Source of the DNA: an uncultured Phocaeicola sp.
GTDB lineage: Bacteria; Bacteroidota; Bacteroidia; Bacteroidales; Bacteroidaceae
Assembly: GCA_948579315.1 (NCBI GenBank)
Contig: CAPAOL010000043.1
Coordinates: 1-26,281 of the forward strand
Length of the DNA stretch: 26,281 nt
Direction: 5' to 3'
The notes under the pieces were generated by a model, which was not told the origin of the DNA, did no database searches, and was given only the letters and a program-made list of their open reading frames with translations. Each line of letters begins with the position of its first letter. The stretch's first letter is position 1. A program made the translations under genes and the position numbers. Of the stretch, positions 24,014 to 26,281 are shown in pieces.

Positions 24014-24088
24014 AGTTTATTATAAACGATGAACGAGTTTATTATAAATTATGATGGAGTTTATTATAAACGGCAACATAGTTTATTA
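24014..24088. repeat. 22-bp tandem repeat between hisH and hisA
   Basis: The word AGTTTATTATAAAC begins at 24014, 24036 and 24058, and a shortened AGTTTATTA at 24080, a constant period of 22 bases. Each word is nearly palindromic (GTTTAT-T-ATAAAC). The last copy contains the hisH stop codon (24086-24088). The eight-base linkers between copies differ. Confidence 0.9.
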
Positions 24089-24676
24089 GAGACTCAAAAA
24101 GTTCGTCAGAATCTTCTCTCCCGTCTTGCCGCTTTTCTCAGGATGAAACTGGGTGGCATAAAAGTTGTCTTTATGCAATGCAGCACTAAAGGGGTGAATA
24201 TAATCTGTTGTAGCAGCAGTAAAGTCACAGGCAGGCACATAAAAGCTATGCACAAAATAGACGAACTCTTCTTCAGTGAATCCTTCAAACAATTTGCTAT
24301 TCGTTTTTCCAATGGTATTCCATCCCATGTGCGGCACTTTATCTTCATGTTTCTGCGGAACAAAACGTTTCACGTCCACATCAAAGATATTCAAACAATC
24401 GACCTCTCCTTCTTCGGAATGCCGGCACATCAACTGCATACCAAGACAAATTCCAAATACAGGCTGACGGAGATTTTTTATCAGTTCGTCCAGTCCCGTT
24501 GCTTTCAAGTGGTTCATGGTAGTTTCCGCCTCTCCCACTCCGGGGAAAATTACTTTATCCGCCGATTGAAGTTCTTCTTTATCAGCAGTAATCACCGCTT
24601 CCACACCCAACCGCTTTAAAGCATAATCCACAGAACGAATATTGCCGGCATTGTATTTTACAACTGCTACTTTCAT
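24086..24676 (-). CDS. hisH: Imidazole glycerol phosphate synthase, glutaminase subunit
   Basis: A 196-residue class I glutamine amidotransferase that feeds ammonia to HisF. The triad is C77 (FGICLGMQLM), H178 and E180 (TQFHPEKSG). The oxyanion/start block YNAGNIRSV and the PGVGEAETTM loop are typical of HisH. Its start overlaps the purU stop by one base (TGATG), so the two are translationally coupled. hisG, hisD, hisC and hisB are not in this window. Confidence 0.96.
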   Translation of the reverse strand: MKVAVVKYNAGNIRSVDYALKRLGVEAVITADKEELQSADKVIFPGVGEAETTMNHLKATGLDELIKNLRQPVFGICLGMQLMCRHSEEGEVDCLNIFDVDVKRFVPQKHEDKVPHMGWNTIGKTNSKLFEGFTEEEFVYFVHSFYVPACDFTAATTDYIHPFSAALHKDNFYATQFHPEKSGKTGEKILTNFLSL

Positions 24677-25530
24677 CAGCTAAATATTACTGTTTTATTT
24701 TTATAAGCCAAAACTTTACGTTCAATGTGCTTCTGCACTGCACGCGAAAGAACGATTTTCTCCAAATCCTTTCCTTTATTTACAAGATCTTCAATAGCGT
24801 CCTTATGAGTAATACGCACCACGTCCTGCTCAATAATCGGTCCGGCATCCAGTTCAGTCGTTACATAGTGACTGGTTGCACCGATAATCTTCACCCCCCT
24901 CTGAAATGCTGCATGATAAGGCTTCGCCCCTACAAACGCAGGAAGGAAAGAGTGGTGAATATTGATAATCTTGTTCGGATAAGCATTGATCATCTGCTCG
25001 GAAATTACCTGCATATAGCGTGCCAATACAATAAATGTAATCTTATGTTTGGCAAGCAGTTCCATCTCCTTGCGTTCTTGTTCTTCTTTCGTCTCTTTTG
25101 TGATAGGGAACAGATAGAAAGGAATCCCGAAACGTTCGGCTACATGTTGCAAATCGGGGTGATTACTTATAATAAGAGGTATCTCTACATTCCACTCACC
25201 TGCCGTATAGCGCGCCAGCATATCAAAAAGACAGTGCGATAGCTTAGAAACGAAAATAGCCATACGCGGTTTCACATCCGAGAAATAAAGACGGAAATCC
25301 ATTTCGTATTTTTGAGCGTAAAGGGTTCTGAAGTAATCTTCAATCTTTTCCTGAGGAACTAAAAAACCTTTCAATTCCCATTCAATACGCATGAAAAATA
25401 TGTTTTCTACATGGTCTACGTATTGATCCAAATAGATAATATTTCCTTTGTTTACCGTAATAAAGTCTGTCACTTCCGCAAGGATCCCCGGTTTGTCGGG
25501 ACAGTGCAATAACAGTTTGGCTGTTGTCAT
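24676..25530 (-). CDS. purU: Formyltetrahydrofolate deformylase
   Basis: A 284-residue enzyme that hydrolyses 10-formyl-tetrahydrofolate to formate and tetrahydrofolate, balancing one-carbon units. An N-terminal ACT domain (~1-85, LLLHCPDKPGILAEVTDF) precedes a formyltransferase-like domain with the catalytic Asn and His in IINIHHSFLP and the Asp in ELDAGPIIEQD. I chose the Met at 25530 (25533 is adjacent): it gives the normal family length and directly precedes the ACT domain. The open frame runs to 25632 but the extra residues have no family match and would cross the -7 element at 25594-25601. Coupled to hisH by a one-base overlap. Confidence 0.95.
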   Translation of the reverse strand: MTTAKLLLHCPDKPGILAEVTDFITVNKGNIIYLDQYVDHVENIFFMRIEWELKGFLVPQEKIEDYFRTLYAQKYEMDFRLYFSDVKPRMAIFVSKLSHCLFDMLARYTAGEWNVEIPLIISNHPDLQHVAERFGIPFYLFPITKETKEEQERKEMELLAKHKITFIVLARYMQVISEQMINAYPNKIINIHHSFLPAFVGAKPYHAAFQRGVKIIGATSHYVTTELDAGPIIEQDVVRITHKDAIEDLVNKGKDLEKIVLSRAVQKHIERKVLAYKNKTVIFS

Positions 25531-25593
25531 CATTCTTTTTACTAATTTACGATTCCAGGCAGAATTATTTTCCACCTTTCTAATTTTAGTTTG

Positions 25594-25601
25594 CAAAAAT
25601 A
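25594..25601 (-). promoter_or_regulatory. -7 element before purU
   Basis: TATTTTTG on the minus strand is a perfect TAnnTTTG, about 60 bases before the purU start at 25530. No TTG at 19-21 bases was found (the nearest, in TTTTGCAA, is too close). If used, it drives the purU-his-ftsE-lysC run. Confidence 0.45.
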
Positions 25602-25718
25602 ACGATTTATTGCAAAATCGCGAATTATTCAAGCAGAAAGTTGATATAAAAACAGAGATTTCTTACAGATAGAAAGAATTCGGGCGTTATCTTCAATGAA
25701 AAGAATGACATTTTTTTA

Positions 25719-25802
25719 GGATAGTGATGCCATTGCCCTCGGATAGTAACGGGATTCTACCATGAAAGCGTCACTATAATGACCCAATACCGTCACTATC
25801 CG
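25719..25802. repeat. Cluster of four GGATAGTGACG-like motifs in both orientations
   Basis: Two copies face right (GGATAGTGATG at 25719, GGATAGTAACG at 25741) and two face left (CGTCACTAT at 25769, CGTCACTATCCG at 25791). The outermost two also share CATTG/CAATA beyond the motif, so the whole is a nested inverted repeat. It lies in the gap between purU and the tRNA promoter. No known family is recognised. Confidence 0.7.
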
Positions 25803-25903
25803 ATCAGAAGAAAAATGAATATTTTTTTCATTACAAAGGTACTCAAAATGAGGCACTAAGCTTTTTTATCGTTTTTTCTTGAAAAAAACTTTTCTCAAAA
25901 CGC

Positions 25904-25933
25904 TTGCAGATTTACAAAAAACAACTACCTTTG
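25904..25933 (+). promoter_or_regulatory. Promoter of the tRNA-Asp cluster
   Basis: TTG (25904-25906) and a perfect TACCTTTG (25926-25933) are exactly 19 bases apart, the Bacteroides housekeeping consensus. A small A/T hairpin GTTTTTTC/GAAAAAAC (about 25871-25889) lies just upstream. The first tRNA starts at 25977. Confidence 0.88.
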
Positions 25934-25976
25934 CACCCGCAATCGAGAGAGATGCAGATTAATAAATTGAAATTCT

Positions 25977-26050
25977 GGTGCGTTAGTTCAGTTGGTTAGA
26001 ATACATGCCTGTCACGCATGGGGTCACGGGTTCGAGTCCCGTACGCACCG
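25977..26050 (+). tRNA. tRNA-Asp (GTC), copy 1
   Basis: A complete 74-base cloverleaf: acceptor GGTGCGT pairs with ACGCACC, D-arm GTTC/GAAT, anticodon stem CATGC/GCATG with loop CTGTCAC (anticodon GTC), T-arm ACGGG-TTCGAGT-CCCGT, discriminator G as expected for tRNA-Asp. No encoded CCA. Confidence 0.97.
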
Positions 26051-26104
26051 CTTCTTTCATTAAGAAGTAAAGAGAATAGAAATGAGTTAATCTAATTAAA
26101 ATTT

Positions 26105-26178
26105 GGTGCGTTAGTTCAGTTGGTTAGAATACATGCCTGTCACGCATGGGGTCACGGGTTCGAGTCCCGTACGCACCG
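26105..26178 (+). tRNA. tRNA-Asp (GTC), copy 2
   Basis: Identical in sequence to copy 1 and exactly 128 bases further on. The 54-base spacer carries a small hairpin CTTCTT-TCATT-AAGAAG directly after the tRNA, which may guide 3' processing. Confidence 0.97.
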
Positions 26179-26232
26179 CTTCTTTCATTAAGAAGTAAAG
26201 AGAATAGAAATGAGTTAATCTAATTAAAATTT

Positions 26233-26281
26233 GGTGCGTTAGTTCAGTTGGTTAGAATACATGCCTGTCACGCATGGGGTC
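26233..26281 (+). tRNA. tRNA-Asp (GTC), copy 3, cut by the window end
   Basis: The first 49 bases match copies 1 and 2, including the GTC anticodon; the T-arm and 3' acceptor strand lie outside the window. Confidence 0.92.

Larger units (their letters stand above)
25977..26281 (+). repeat. 128-bp tandem repeat carrying tRNA-Asp
   Basis: Units begin at 25977, 26105 and 26233. Both the tRNA and the 54-base spacer are the same in the two full spacers visible, so the array arose by recent or homogenised tandem duplication. Confidence 0.93.

Noticed and set aside
24014..24088. Possible CRISPR or iteron origin from the 22-base period
   Set aside because: Linkers are only eight bases and no replication-initiator gene is near; it sits inside a his operon.
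25531..25632. N-terminal extension of purU by about 34 residues
   Set aside because: The family normally starts at the ACT domain, the extra residues match nothing, and the -7 element at 25594-25601 would lie inside the extension.

Overview
The window is a chromosomal segment of a member of the Bacteroidota, most probably a Bacteroides of the B. thetaiotaomicron type (inference). Evidence: several upstream regions carry the Bacteroides-type promoter (TTG about 19-21 bases before TAnnTTTG), for example before the tRNA-Asp cluster, dnaN and the gene at 10196-11770. The threonine dehydrogenase is of the short epimerase-like type paired with kbl. Small families typical of this phylum (DUF3127, DUF4348-like, a IntDOT-like recombinase) are present. 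No virus, plasmid or CRISPR array is seen.

Left edge (1-1700): a perfect 19-bp inverted repeat (30-48 and 300-318) encloses about 250 bp with an outward-pointing promoter, and next to it lies a tyrosine recombinase gene. This is a phase-variation switch: in the orientation given, the promoter points right, into the antisense strand of the recombinase; inverted, it would point left, towards genes outside the window. Two strong stem-loops (1605-1638, 1661-1700) insulate this module from the next one.

1708-9173 (minus strand): dnaN, a DEDDh exonuclease, coaBC, recN, rlmB and a secreted degenerate-protease/TPR protein run head to tail. They join DNA replication/repair, coenzyme A synthesis and rRNA methylation. 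A 30-bp perfect stem-loop sits between dnaN and the exonuclease. Divergent from dnaN is a small DUF3127 protein with an SSB-like acidic tail, closed by a clear terminator.

10196-15518 (minus strand): an uncharacterised membrane-anchored protein with its own promoter, a PhnP-like metallo-hydrolase, murB, a DUF4348-like lipoprotein and threonine dehydrogenase. The latter is divergent from kbl (15655-16848, plus), and the two together convert threonine to glycine and acetyl-CoA. A DUF2721 membrane protein follows, then a bidirectional terminator and a ferritin gene.

18194-25530 (minus strand): a biosynthetic run in the order purU, hisH, hisA, hisF, hisIE, ftsE, lysC, then a terminator-like hairpin, then lysA. 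It covers the second half of histidine synthesis, the first and last steps of lysine/diaminopimelate synthesis, formyl-folate turnover and an FtsE-type ATPase. Two spacers in the his part are filled by tandem repeats that begin in the 3' end of the upstream gene.

Right edge (25719-26281): a cluster of short inverted and direct motifs, a consensus promoter and a tandem array of identical tRNA-Asp(GTC) genes on a 128-bp unit, the third cut by the window end.
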